Shown one piece after another: positions 1 to 7,379 of a DNA stretch of 64,000 bases; the stretch's first letter is position 1, and each line of letters begins with the position of its first letter. The DNA is from an uncultured Collinsella sp. Lineage in GTDB: Bacteria > Actinomycetota > Coriobacteriia > Coriobacteriales > Coriobacteriaceae. The stretch is taken from the NCBI GenBank assembly GCA_934630855.1, contig CAKTWW010000004.1, positions 16,433-80,432 of the forward strand. The letters are read 5' to 3'. The position numbers and the translations under genes were made by a program. The notes beneath the pieces were generated by a model. That model searched no databases. It was given only the letters and a program-made list of their open reading frames with translations, and was not told the DNA's origin.

Positions 1-564
1 GTAGCAGGCAATCGCAAAGGCGATGCCGGCAAGGATCACGGCAACCGGCGCGTCGACGGCGCCCGCCATAATGTGCTGGCCCATGGTGGCGATGTCGGTA
101 GAACCGCACACCAAAGCCGCGGCAAACAGCGCCAGCAGCATGGACGGCTCGATGAGCACGCTCATGAGCAGCTCGCGGACGCCGCCGATTCCGGCATAGG
201 CGTTGGACGAATCCACACCGCAGAGGGCGAAGAAGAAGCGGGCGAGCGCCAGGCTGTACATGATGGTGATGGCGTCACCAAAGACCGGGATGGGGCTTTG
301 TGCCGTAAAGAGCGGCAGACCCATTGCGAGCATAAAGGCGACGGCGAAGAACAGCGGCGGCATGATGCGCAGTGCAAAGCTCGCGTCCTCGCTCTGGGAC
401 TCGGGTCGCGCAAAGAGCTTAGCCAGGTCGCGGTAGTCCTGCATGATGCTGGGGCCGCGACGGTTGTGCATCTTGGCGCGGATCACGCGACCGAGACCGG
501 AGAAGAACGGCGCGACGGCCATAACGACCACGCCCTGCAGAACGGCAAGTACGATGTTGTTCAT
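1..564 (-). CDS. hyfC: Hydrogenase-4 / formate hydrogenlyase membrane subunit (HyfC/HycD, NuoH-like), partial
   Basis: The first 188 codons of an integral membrane protein are present; the rest lies beyond the left edge. The start is an ATG preceded by GGAGGGGAGAGC, 12 nt after the hyfB stop codon. The protein opens with a hydrophobic helix (MNNIVLAVLQGVVVMAVAPF) followed by RAKMHNRRGPSIMQDYRDL, the conserved N-terminal loop of the NuoH/HycD/HyfC family that holds the membrane arm against the hydrogenase. Several further membrane segments follow. In formate hydrogenlyase this subunit anchors the soluble nickel-iron hydrogenase arm. Its position after hyfB in a formate dehydrogenase operon supports HyfC/HycD over respiratory complex I NuoH. 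Family assignment is firm; HyfC versus HycD is by context. Confidence 0.88.
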   Translation of the reverse strand, partial: MNNIVLAVLQGVVVMAVAPFFSGLGRVIRAKMHNRRGPSIMQDYRDLAKLFARPESQSEDASFALRIMPPLFFAVAFMLAMGLPLFTAQSPIPVFGDAITIMYSLALARFFFALCGVDSSNAYAGIGGVRELLMSVLIEPSMLLALFAAALVCGSTDIATMGQHIMAGAVDAPVAVILAGIAFAIACY

Positions 565-576
565 GCTCTCCCCTCC

Positions 577-2595
577 TTAACCCATTTGCACGGCGAGCAC
601 GAGGAACACCACGAGTGCCGCGACGATGTAGCAGATATAGATGCTGTAGTTGCCGCCCTCGAGCTTAGTCGCGAGGTCGGCGAGCTTCTCGACACCCTTA
701 TGCGGGGCATCGACGAGAACCTTGTCGGGTACGGTCTCCACGGCCTCGGCCACACCGGTGAGCTTCTGGAAGAAGTGCGCGATGGACCAGCAGACGGCCG
801 TGCAGCGGTCACGCAACGTGTAGAGCGGCTGCATAAACCAGGACACCTCGGAGGCAAAGGTCGTGGCCACGACGGGCATATGCTCGTTGGGGGCATAGCC
901 GCATGCCCACGGCTGGGACTTCTGCACCTTGCCGACGGTCTTGAGCTTGCGGTAGCCACAGGCAAGGCCGACAAGCACCACAAGCGCAATGGCGATCGCG
1001 GGCGTGGAGGTGGCAGCGCCGGAGTACTGGTTCATGAGCTCCATACCCTCGGCGGCAAACACGCCACCGTACGGATGCAGCACGGACGCGGCGACATCGA
1101 CCAGCACGGGCGCGATCACGGGAGCGCCAATGCCCAGCACAACGCAGATGGCCGCGAGCAGACCCTGTGCGAACACCATGGGGGCGGGAACCTCCTTGGC
1201 ATTGGCAGCGGCCTCGGAGCGGGGCGCGGAGGCAAAGGAGACGCCATAGGCCTTGACGAAGCACGTGACAGCCAGCGCGCCGGTAATGGCGAGCGCGACG
1301 GCAGCGAACACGGCCACGATCATGACAGCCTTGTCGCCCTGCATGGCGGCGTTAAACAGCGACTGGTAGGTAAACCACTCGGACACAAAACCGTTGAAGG
1401 GCGGGATGGCCGAGATGGCAAGCGCGCCGACGAGGAAGCAGATGGCCGTTGCCGGCATACGACGGAACAGGCCGCCCATCTTCTCCATATTGCGCGTACC
1501 CGTGGAGTACAGCAGCGCACCGGCGCCCAAGAACAGCTCGCCCTTAAACATCGCGTGGTTAAACGTGTGGTAGAGGGCGGCCATCAGGGCCAGGACGGCG
1601 ATGCCGACCGAGTCGAGCGCCATGGCGGCCATGGAGGCGCCGACGCCGAGCAGAATGATGCCGATGTTCTCGACGGAGTGGTAGGCCAGTAGGCGCTTGA
1701 TGTCATGCTCCTGCAGGGCGAAGGCCACGCCGAGGACCGACGAGATCGCACCAAAGACCATGACCATAAGGCCCCACCAGACCTGAACACCCGAGGCGGA
1801 GAGCAGGTCGAGGCCCACCTTGAGGATGCCGAAGATACCGATCTTGATCATGCCGCCGGACATGAGGGCCGACACGTTGGACGGCGCCTCGGGATGTGCC
1901 TTGGGCAGCCAGCCGTGCAGCGGGATGATACCTGCCTTGGCACCAAAGCCAAAGAAGGCGAGCACGAAGCACACGGATGCGACCGCGGGGCTAAACTGCG
2001 TAGCGCGGAAATCCGCAAAGGCAAACGAGCCGCCGGCGAAGTTGGTCATGGTGAGGAAGCTCGCCATGATGAGCACAAAGCCCACGTGCGCGATCACAAA
2101 GTAGAGCCAACCGCCGTGGATGGAGTTCTCGTTCTCCTCAATCACGACCAGGAAGTACGAGGTCAGCGACATGAGCTCAAAGGCGACCAAGAACCAAAAC
2201 ACGTTGTCGGCGGTGATGACGAGCATCATGGATGCCACGAAGGTGTTAAAGAAGAAGCCGGCGCGGCCCTTTTTGCCCGGGTACTCATCAAAGTAGTTGA
2301 GACCGTAGATCGAACCGGCAAACGCGAGCACCGAGATGAGCGCCACGAACAGGCCGGACAGCTGATTGAGCAGCAGCTGGAAATGGGCAAACGGGAAGAA
2401 CACGATGGTGTCGACCGACGTGGCATCGCCCAGCACGGCCTGGATACCGGCCACAAACGAAAGCACCGCGGCGACGGCGCCGATAAGGCAGCCGGCGGTC
2501 TTGGCGGCGTTATCGGCCTTGATCAGCAGAACCGAGGCGAGCGCACCGATGCACGAGACGGCAAGCGATGCGATAAACAGCGTCATGCTATCCAT
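577..2595 (-). CDS. hyfB: Hydrogenase-4 component B, proton-antiporter-like membrane subunit
   Basis: A 672-residue protein of the NuoL/MrpA/HyfB antiporter family, the usual length for HyfB/HycC. Many hydrophobic helices are visible. The conserved antiporter core is present: a membrane Glu/Lys region around LVAFELMSLTSYFLVV, the motif HGWLPKAHPEAPSNVSALMS typical of the family, and H-rich helix text (LLAYHSVENIG, ALYHTFNHAMFKG). It is thought to couple hydrogenase electron flow to proton or sodium translocation. The start overlaps the end of the upstream ferredoxin gene by 8 nt, so translation is probably coupled. hyfC follows 12 nt downstream. A C-terminal hydrophobic helix ends the protein. 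Confidence 0.92.
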   Translation of the reverse strand: MDSMTLFIASLAVSCIGALASVLLIKADNAAKTAGCLIGAVAAVLSFVAGIQAVLGDATSVDTIVFFPFAHFQLLLNQLSGLFVALISVLAFAGSIYGLNYFDEYPGKKGRAGFFFNTFVASMMLVITADNVFWFLVAFELMSLTSYFLVVIEENENSIHGGWLYFVIAHVGFVLIMASFLTMTNFAGGSFAFADFRATQFSPAVASVCFVLAFFGFGAKAGIIPLHGWLPKAHPEAPSNVSALMSGGMIKIGIFGILKVGLDLLSASGVQVWWGLMVMVFGAISSVLGVAFALQEHDIKRLLAYHSVENIGIILLGVGASMAAMALDSVGIAVLALMAALYHTFNHAMFKGELFLGAGALLYSTGTRNMEKMGGLFRRMPATAICFLVGALAISAIPPFNGFVSEWFTYQSLFNAAMQGDKAVMIVAVFAAVALAITGALAVTCFVKAYGVSFASAPRSEAAANAKEVPAPMVFAQGLLAAICVVLGIGAPVIAPVLVDVAASVLHPYGGVFAAEGMELMNQYSGAATSTPAIAIALVVLVGLACGYRKLKTVGKVQKSQPWACGYAPNEHMPVVATTFASEVSWFMQPLYTLRDRCTAVCWSIAHFFQKLTGVAEAVETVPDKVLVDAPHKGVEKLADLATKLEGGNYSIYICYIVAALVVFLVLAVQMG

Positions 2596-3205
2596 TGTTT
2601 ACGCTCCCTTCTGCTTTCTCGGACAGGCCCTGGGCCACAGCGGTAACGTCGACGGCCGGACCGTTTTCGATCGAGCGCAGGCGCTTGGCCTCGTCGAGCT
2701 CTCGATCGGCCGCGCCGCCCATGACGGTCAGCGCCTTGGTGGGGCACGCCGCCACACAATGTGGGCCGTCAGGATCGAAAGCGCACAGGTCGCACTTCAC
2801 AGCGCAGGTGTACTGGCCGGGAGCCCACGTAAGCAGGCTGCTCAGGGACTTAGGATACGAAGGCGTCGGATCACACATGCCTGCGACACCGGCGATAGAC
2901 GTGCCATCGGGATGGATGGCTCCGAAGGGGCACGCGATGGCGCACAACCTGCACCCGATGCACTCCTGCTCCTTGACGTGGATGCGGTCGCCATCGTGCT
3001 CGATGGCATTCACCGGGCAAACCTCGGCGCAGGGGGCACCCTCGCAATGGTGGCAGGCAAGGGCGGCCGAAATACCGCCGGTCTTCACGAGCGCCAGGCG
3101 CGGCGTATCCTGAAGACCCTGCATCCGGTGGGCGTCGGCACAGGCGGACTGGCATGTTCCGCAGCCGATGCACCTCTCCGGGTTGATGTCGATGAAGCGG
3201 TTCAT
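2588..3205 (-). CDS. 4Fe-4S ferredoxin-type electron-transfer subunit (HyfA/HycB/HydN-like)
   Basis: A 205-residue polyferredoxin with four cysteine clusters of the HycB/HydN/DmsB type: CIGCGTCQSAC near residue 13, CHHCEGAPCAEVC near 52, CIGCRLCAIAC near 82, and CDLCAFDPDGPHCVAAC near 140. Such proteins carry electrons from formate dehydrogenase to the hydrogenase. The ATG was chosen because AAAGGAAGTGGGG directly precedes it; a GTG two codons earlier is possible. It lies between fdhF and hyfB and overlaps hyfB by 8 nt. A second paralogue lies upstream of fdhF. I cannot tell which one docks to FdhF and which to the hydrogenase. Confidence 0.88.
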   Translation of the reverse strand: MNRFIDINPERCIGCGTCQSACADAHRMQGLQDTPRLALVKTGGISAALACHHCEGAPCAEVCPVNAIEHDGDRIHVKEQECIGCRLCAIACPFGAIHPDGTSIAGVAGMCDPTPSYPKSLSSLLTWAPGQYTCAVKCDLCAFDPDGPHCVAACPTKALTVMGGAADRELDEAKRLRSIENGPAVDVTAVAQGLSEKAEGSVNNG

Positions 3206-3227
3206 CCCCACTTCCTTTCAAAATAAC

Positions 3228-3262
3228 GGGCCGGGCTCCCGAACGTACGGGACGCCCGGCCC
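3228..3262 (-). terminator. Strong intercistronic hairpin after fdhF
   Basis: In the transcript sense, a 9-bp GC stem (GGGCCGGGC pairing with GCCCGGCCC) continues inward with TCCCG/CGGGA around a short loop, and GTTATTTTG follows. It lies between the fdhF stop and the next ferredoxin gene of the same operon. The weak U-tract suggests partial termination or an mRNA 3' end that protects the fdhF segment, rather than full termination. Confidence 0.55.
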
Positions 3263-3283
3263 AAAAAGCCAACGAGAACGGGA

Positions 3284-5506
3284 CTACACGATTTGATTCA
3301 CGTGCGTCTCGTCGTCGAACTTGGCGGCGCCGGGCTCAACGTCCTGCGGAGCGGCGGCATCCACCAGAGCCTGTTTGAGCTCGGTGTACTGACGCTCGAC
3401 CTCGCCCTCGGCCCAGACCTGGTCGGCGATTGGATCGACCTGGCAGGCGGAGAACTTGTCCTCGGGCGTGTGCGAGACCGGGTCGACCTTGTGCATGGTC
3501 AGCTCGTTACACTTGCCGATCCACCACTGGTAGGTCATGTAGACCGTGCCCTTGTTGATGCGGTCGCTCACGTCGGCGCGGCTGTATACCTGTCCGCGGC
3601 GGCTGTGGATCGAGACGATGTCGCCGTTCTTGATGCCGCGCGCCTCGGCGTCCGCGGGATTCATGCGGACAAAGCCGGGCTCGTCGGCGAGCAGCGCCAG
3701 CGTCTTGCAGTTGCCGGTCATCGAACGGCAGCTGTAGTGGCCAACCTCGCGGACGGTGCACAGGATGAGCGGGTACTCATCGTCGGGAAGCTCGGAGGGC
3801 GCCTCCCAATCGTGCGCCATTAGGTTGGCGCGGCCGTCCTTGGTGGTGAACTTGCCGCCCGCGAACATGTCGGCCGTACCGTGGTCGTTCACGTCGGTGC
3901 TCTTGACGGGCCACTGAGCGTAACCGCCCTCGGGAGCCATCTTCTCGTAGGTTGCGCCCACAAAGTTGGGGCACAGGCTAATGCACTCGTTCCAGATCTG
4001 CTCGGTATTGTCGTAGTGCATGGGATAGCCCATGCGCGTGGACAGGTCCGCAAAGATCTCCCAGTCGTGGCGGCACTCGCCCTTGGGCGGAACAGCCGCG
4101 TCAAAGTGCTGGAAGCTACGGTCGGATGCGGTAAAGACACCCTCGTGCTCGCCCCAAGAGGTGGCGGGCAGGATGACGTCGGCGAGCATGGTCGTCTGCG
4201 TCATAAAGATGTCCTGGCAAATGAACAGGTCCAGCTCGGAGAGCGTCTTGCGCATACCGGCCGAATCGGGCTCGGTCTGGACCGGGTCCTCGCCGTAGTT
4301 GTAGAAGCAGTGCACCTTGCCCTCGTCGACCAGGTGACCCAGGTCGGTGAGCTTGTAGCCCTCCTCCAAGGGGAGCTTTTCCTCGGGCACGCCCCAGGCC
4401 TTGGCAAACTTGGCGCGAGCGGCGGGGTCGGTGACTTTCTGGTAGCCAGGGTACAGGTTGGGCAGCATGCCCATATCGCAGGAGCCCTGGACGTTATTCT
4501 GGCCACGCACGGGCGCGAGGCCGGAGTTGGGTTTGCCGATCTGGCCGGCAACGCAGGCGATGGAGGCGATGGTGTGCACCGTCTTCAGGTTCTGCTTCTG
4601 CTGGCATACGCCCATGCCCCAGCCAATGATGGCAGAGGGCTTCGCCGTGGCGTACATCTCGGCAGCTTGGTGGATCAGCGCGGGCTCGACACCCGTGATG
4701 TCCTGTACGGATTCGGGAGTGTAGTTCTTGATGGTCTCCCACCACTCGTCAAAGCCGTTCGTGTGCTCGGCGACGAACTGCTTGTCGTAGAGGCCATCAT
4801 TGACCAAGCAGTTGGCAAAGGCGTTGAGGAACGCGACGTTGCAACCGTTCTTGATCGGAAGGTAGATATCGGCGATACGCGCAGTTTCGATATGGCGCGG
4901 GTCGGCGACGATGATCTTGCAACCCTTTTCTTTGGCTCGCACGATACGCCTTGCGACGATGGGGTGCGAATCGGCAGGGTTATAGCCGAAGAGGAAAATG
5001 CAGCCCGCATCCTCCATACCGGGGATGGAGCATGACATGCAACCTGAACCAACCGTGTCCATCAGACCGAGGACAGTAGGGCCGTGTCAAGTACGGGCGC
5101 AGTTGTCTACGCTGTGGGTGCCGATGCACGCACGCGTAAACTTCTGCATGACGTAGTTCGCCTCATTGCCGCCGCCTCGCGAGGAGCCGGTGGTCATGAC
5201 AGCGTTAGGACCATATTCGTCAATTATGGCCTGCATCTTAGATGCGGTGAAATCCAGTGCCTCGTCCCAGCTTACGCGCTCAAGATCCGCGCCCTTAGTG
5301 CGGCGGATCATCGGGTGCAGTACGCGAGGAGTCAAGATCTTGGTGTCGTTGATGAAGTCGTAGCCGCTCATGCCCTTCAGGCACAGCTCACTTTGATTGG
5401 TGATGCCGTTGAGCGGTTCGGTACCCACGACCTGGCCGTTTTGGACCAGGAGGTTAAACTGGCAACCGGCGCCGCAGTACGGGCAGATCACTTTATGCTT
5501 CTCCAT
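3284..5506 (-). CDS. fdhF: Formate dehydrogenase H, selenocysteine-containing (TGA at 5087-5089 read through)
   Basis: A 740-residue molybdopterin oxidoreductase that oxidises formate to CO2 in the formate hydrogenlyase complex. The gene looks split by an in-frame TGA, but the sequence before it (SVDNCART) and after it (HGPTVLGLMDTVGSG) joins exactly as in E. coli FdhF, with selenocysteine at residue 140, the same position as in E. coli. The N-terminal 4Fe-4S motif CPYCGAGC plus a later Cys (ELCLKG) is present. Typical cofactor-binding text includes FLFGYNPADSHPIVARR, PVRGQNNVQGSCDMG, TSWGEHEGVFTASDR and REVGHYSCRSMTGN. ATG at 5506 has a clear GGAAGGAGG site; longer upstream starts lack one. 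The cofactor requires the mod/moe genes at 30.5-36 kb and selenophosphate from SelD. Confidence 0.96.
5056..5089 (-). promoter_or_regulatory. SECIS element of fdhF (TGA plus hairpin)
   Basis: After the TGA there are 11 nt (CACGGCCCTAC), then a stem TGTCC/GGACA enclosing the loop TCGGTCTGAT. The E. coli fdhF SECIS has the same 11-nt spacing and a GGUCU apical loop, and GGTCT is present here. It recruits SelB with selenocysteyl-tRNA. Spacing and loop are read directly from the sequence; function is inferred from the E. coli element. Confidence 0.88.
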
Positions 5507-5582
5507 GACACCCTCCTTCCTTTCTCTGCTACCGATTAATCGGTACGTATTTGACAATCGTAGGGCTTGTATGGCCGCCCGC

Positions 5583-6101
5583 CTACGCCTCGTTTTCGAT
5601 GGTGGCGCGGGCACGCTCGGCGGTCAGTTCCGCCAGGCGCTCCTCGTCTACCAGGGTGAGGCCCTTGGTCGGGCACGCCTCGGCACACGCCGGACCGCCG
5701 GGACGGTCCACGCACAGGTCGCACTTGAGCACGAAGCTCTTGGTCTGCGAACCCACGCGCACGTCGCCCATCAAAACGGGGACCTGCGTGGTCGCCACGC
5801 TCACGGCGCCAAAGGGGCAGGCCATGACGCAGCTCTTGCAGCCGATGCAGTTGTCCTCGTTAACACCGATGCGATGGTTCTTTGGATCAAAGAACAAGGC
5901 ACCCGTGGGGCAGGCCTTGGCGCACGGAGCGTCCTCGCAGTGATGGCACGCCACCGGTGCGGAGATCTCGTACGTACGCGTCACGCGCAGGCGCGGCGCG
6001 GCGATGTTGCCGGGGATGTCGTGTGCCTCGATGCACGCCGCCATGCAGGTTTGGCACCCAATGCAGCGTGAGGAATCGGCTACGACTCGTTTATTGCCCA
6101 T
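5583..6101 (-). CDS. 4Fe-4S ferredoxin-type subunit, first gene of the formate hydrogenlyase operon (HydN/HycB-like)
   Basis: A 172-residue polyferredoxin of the HydN/HycB type with four cysteine groups: CIGCQTCMAAC near residue 13, CHHCEDAPCAKAC near 52, CIGCKSCVMAC near 82, and CDLCVDRPGGPACAEAC near 124. It should relay electrons from FdhF. ATG at 6101 follows GGAGGGAGTGAACAAC, and the protein begins MGNKRVVADSSRCIGC as in HycB. Longer N-terminal extensions lack homology. fdhF starts 76 nt downstream, so this is the promoter-proximal gene. HycB and HydN cannot be told apart here. Confidence 0.87.
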   Translation of the reverse strand: MGNKRVVADSSRCIGCQTCMAACIEAHDIPGNIAAPRLRVTRTYEISAPVACHHCEDAPCAKACPTGALFFDPKNHRIGVNEDNCIGCKSCVMACPFGAVSVATTQVPVLMGDVRVGSQTKSFVLKCDLCVDRPGGPACAEACPTKGLTLVDEERLAELTAERARATIENEA

Positions 6102-6275
6102 GTTGTTCACTCCCTCCTGAATCCCATGCCGGAGAGATCCTGTCGACGTTGCCCCAAGCCGCCCGTGGCCTGGCATCGGCGTATCGAATGCATGCGGCGA
6201 AACAGGCACTCGGTAGAATTTCTCCAACGGTATACAAGTTGAATATACGCAGTTGCAGGGAGCAAACTTGAGCGT

Positions 6276-6309
6276 AACCCCTGCAATACTGGTGTATTGC
6301 AGGGGTTTT
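6276..6309. repeat. Perfect 14-bp inverted repeat with 4-nt loop
   Basis: Arms AACCCCTGCAATAC and GTATTGCAGGGGTT flank TGGT, followed on the plus strand by TT. As RNA it would be a very stable hairpin resembling a terminator on the plus strand, but no plus-strand gene lies upstream. It may be an operator or a leader hairpin in the 5' region of the formate operon transcript. Confidence 0.7.
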
Positions 6310-6347
6310 GGCAGGTCGGGATTATTCTCGGTGGACTATAAAGGCGA

Positions 6348-6405
6348 GTGTAATACACGCGTAGTCATATGAGATTTTCACGCTCTCCTTCTGCGGATGT
6401 ATTAC
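6348..6405. promoter_or_regulatory. Pair of TGTAATACA-type operator candidates
   Basis: GTGTAATACAC at 6348-6358 is a perfect odd palindrome. TGTATTACG at 6397-6405 is the same motif reversed. Both are followed by similar text (CGCGTAGTCATATG and CTTGTAGTTATG), so the unit looks duplicated about 48 bp apart. They lie just upstream of the toxin-antitoxin promoter and could bind the ribbon-helix-helix antitoxin, which usually autoregulates. This role is inferred. Confidence 0.4.
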
Positions 6406-6433
6406 GCTTGTAGTTATGTTTACACTCATTAAC

Positions 6434-6461
6434 TTGAGTGAAATAAAGTGGTGGATATAAG
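6434..6461 (+). promoter_or_regulatory. Candidate sigma-70-type promoter of the toxin-antitoxin pair
   Basis: TTGAGT at 6434-6439 and TATAAG at 6456-6461 are separated by 16 bp, about 65 bp ahead of the antitoxin start codon. The match to -35/-10 consensus is moderate. Confidence 0.45.
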
Positions 6462-6525
6462 ATAGTCAAATGAAAGCACAGGGCGAATTTGACCATCCGT
6501 GTTGCACTAGATAAGGGGGCTAGCG

Positions 6526-6849
6526 ATGTCATCGACTCAAAAACGAGCCATCCTACAGGTGCGCATTCGCGAAGAGGACAAGCAGCATGCCGAGCGTCTC
6601 TACGATGCAATGGGTACATCGCTTGCCGAGGCCGTTCGCCTTTTTGTTTCGCAGAGCATCCTCATGCGCAAACTGCCTTTTCAGCCGATCGCCGTACGCT
6701 CAAAGGATGGCACGGCTGCCTACGGAGTGCTTAAGGCTTACGGGGACCCCAATCGCCGGTCCGAGGAACGCAACGCCTGGATTGAATATCTCGCCGCAGA
6801 AAGCGACGATACGATCTTGGGTCCCGAGGAAGTAGACATCCATGAGTAG
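6526..6849 (+). CDS. RelB/DinJ-like ribbon-helix-helix antitoxin
   Basis: A 107-residue protein. The first 50 residues (RAILQVRIREEDKQHAERLY then MGTSLAEAVRLFVSQSILM) have the strand-helix-helix pattern of RelB/DinJ ribbon-helix-helix proteins, followed by LPFQP as in DinJ. The remaining acidic, flexible C-terminal half probably wraps the toxin. ATG 6526 follows AAGGGGG. The stop overlaps the start of the PIN-domain gene by 8 nt, the usual coupled antitoxin-then-toxin order. It would neutralise the toxin and repress its own promoter. The partner being PIN-type rather than RelE/YafQ-type is less common for this fold. Confidence 0.82.
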   Translation: MSSTQKRAILQVRIREEDKQHAERLYDAMGTSLAEAVRLFVSQSILMRKLPFQPIAVRSKDGTAAYGVLKAYGDPNRRSEERNAWIEYLAAESDDTILGPEEVDIHE

Positions 6850-7297
6850 CACCATCATCGACGAGACCGTTATCCTACGCTACCTGCTTAACGACGACGA
6901 GGTCCTGTCGCCGCGCGCCGCCAAGGTTATCGCCACGCGCACCACCCGCGTCTACCCCGAGATCATCACACGCGTCGCCGTCACGCTGCGCGATGTCTAC
7001 AAGGTCCCCCGCCCCAAAATCGCGGCGGCGCTGACCAGGTTGCTCGACGACGTCATGGTCGACGAGCCCACCGTCATCGCCTTTGCCATCAAGCTGTTCG
7101 GCAGGACGCATATGGACTTTAGCGACTGCCTGCTCGCAGCCCGCACCGCCATCTACAACGACGACGTCGTGAGCTTTGGCAAGCCCATCATCCAAGGCAT
7201 GATCGACTACCGCCGTAAACGCCAAACCGCTGCCGAAGCCCGCAGCCGCAGCACCGACGCCACCATCGACAAGCTCCGCCACCGCCCCCGTAGCTAA
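6842..7297 (+). CDS. PIN-domain protein, probable type II toxin (RNase)
   Basis: A 151-residue PIN domain protein. The N-terminus IIDETVILRYLLNDDEVLS matches the usual PIN opening with catalytic Asp7. Glu40 (VYPEIITRV) and Asp92/Asp95 (THMDFSDCLLAA) supply the next acidic positions. The last acidic residue, normally in a VVTFD-type motif, is replaced by Gly113 (VVSFGKP), although Asp107/Asp108 lie nearby. PIN toxins cleave RNA using a metal ion held by these residues. The C-terminus is a basic tail (RKRQTAAEARSRS). It overlaps the antitoxin gene by 8 nt. Activity is uncertain given the missing last acidic residue. Confidence 0.8.
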   Translation: MSSTIIDETVILRYLLNDDEVLSPRAAKVIATRTTRVYPEIITRVAVTLRDVYKVPRPKIAAALTRLLDDVMVDEPTVIAFAIKLFGRTHMDFSDCLLAARTAIYNDDVVSFGKPIIQGMIDYRRKRQTAAEARSRSTDATIDKLRHRPRS

Positions 7298-7379
7298 TCG
7301 ACAAGCAACGCCACCGCCCCCGCCATCAACCCCATCCCCTCCTAAGTTGCGGTGAAATAGTTCCTGGATTTTGGCCTAT

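Larger units (their letters stand above)
6102..6525. other. 424-bp divergent intergenic region between the formate operon and the toxin-antitoxin pair
   Basis: No gene is seen. The region is AT-richer than its surroundings and holds a perfect 14-bp inverted repeat (6276-6309), the odd palindrome GTGTAATACAC (6348-6358), a related TGTATTACG site (6397-6405) and a promoter facing right (6434-6461). It must also contain the formate operon promoter. TGCAAC-17-TATACC on the minus strand upstream of 6200 is a weak candidate. Confidence 0.6.

Noticed and set aside
5062..5089. Apparent nonsense mutation splitting fdhF into two pieces
   Set aside because: The TGA is at the selenocysteine codon, flanked by conserved CART and HGP residues and followed by a SECIS-type hairpin.
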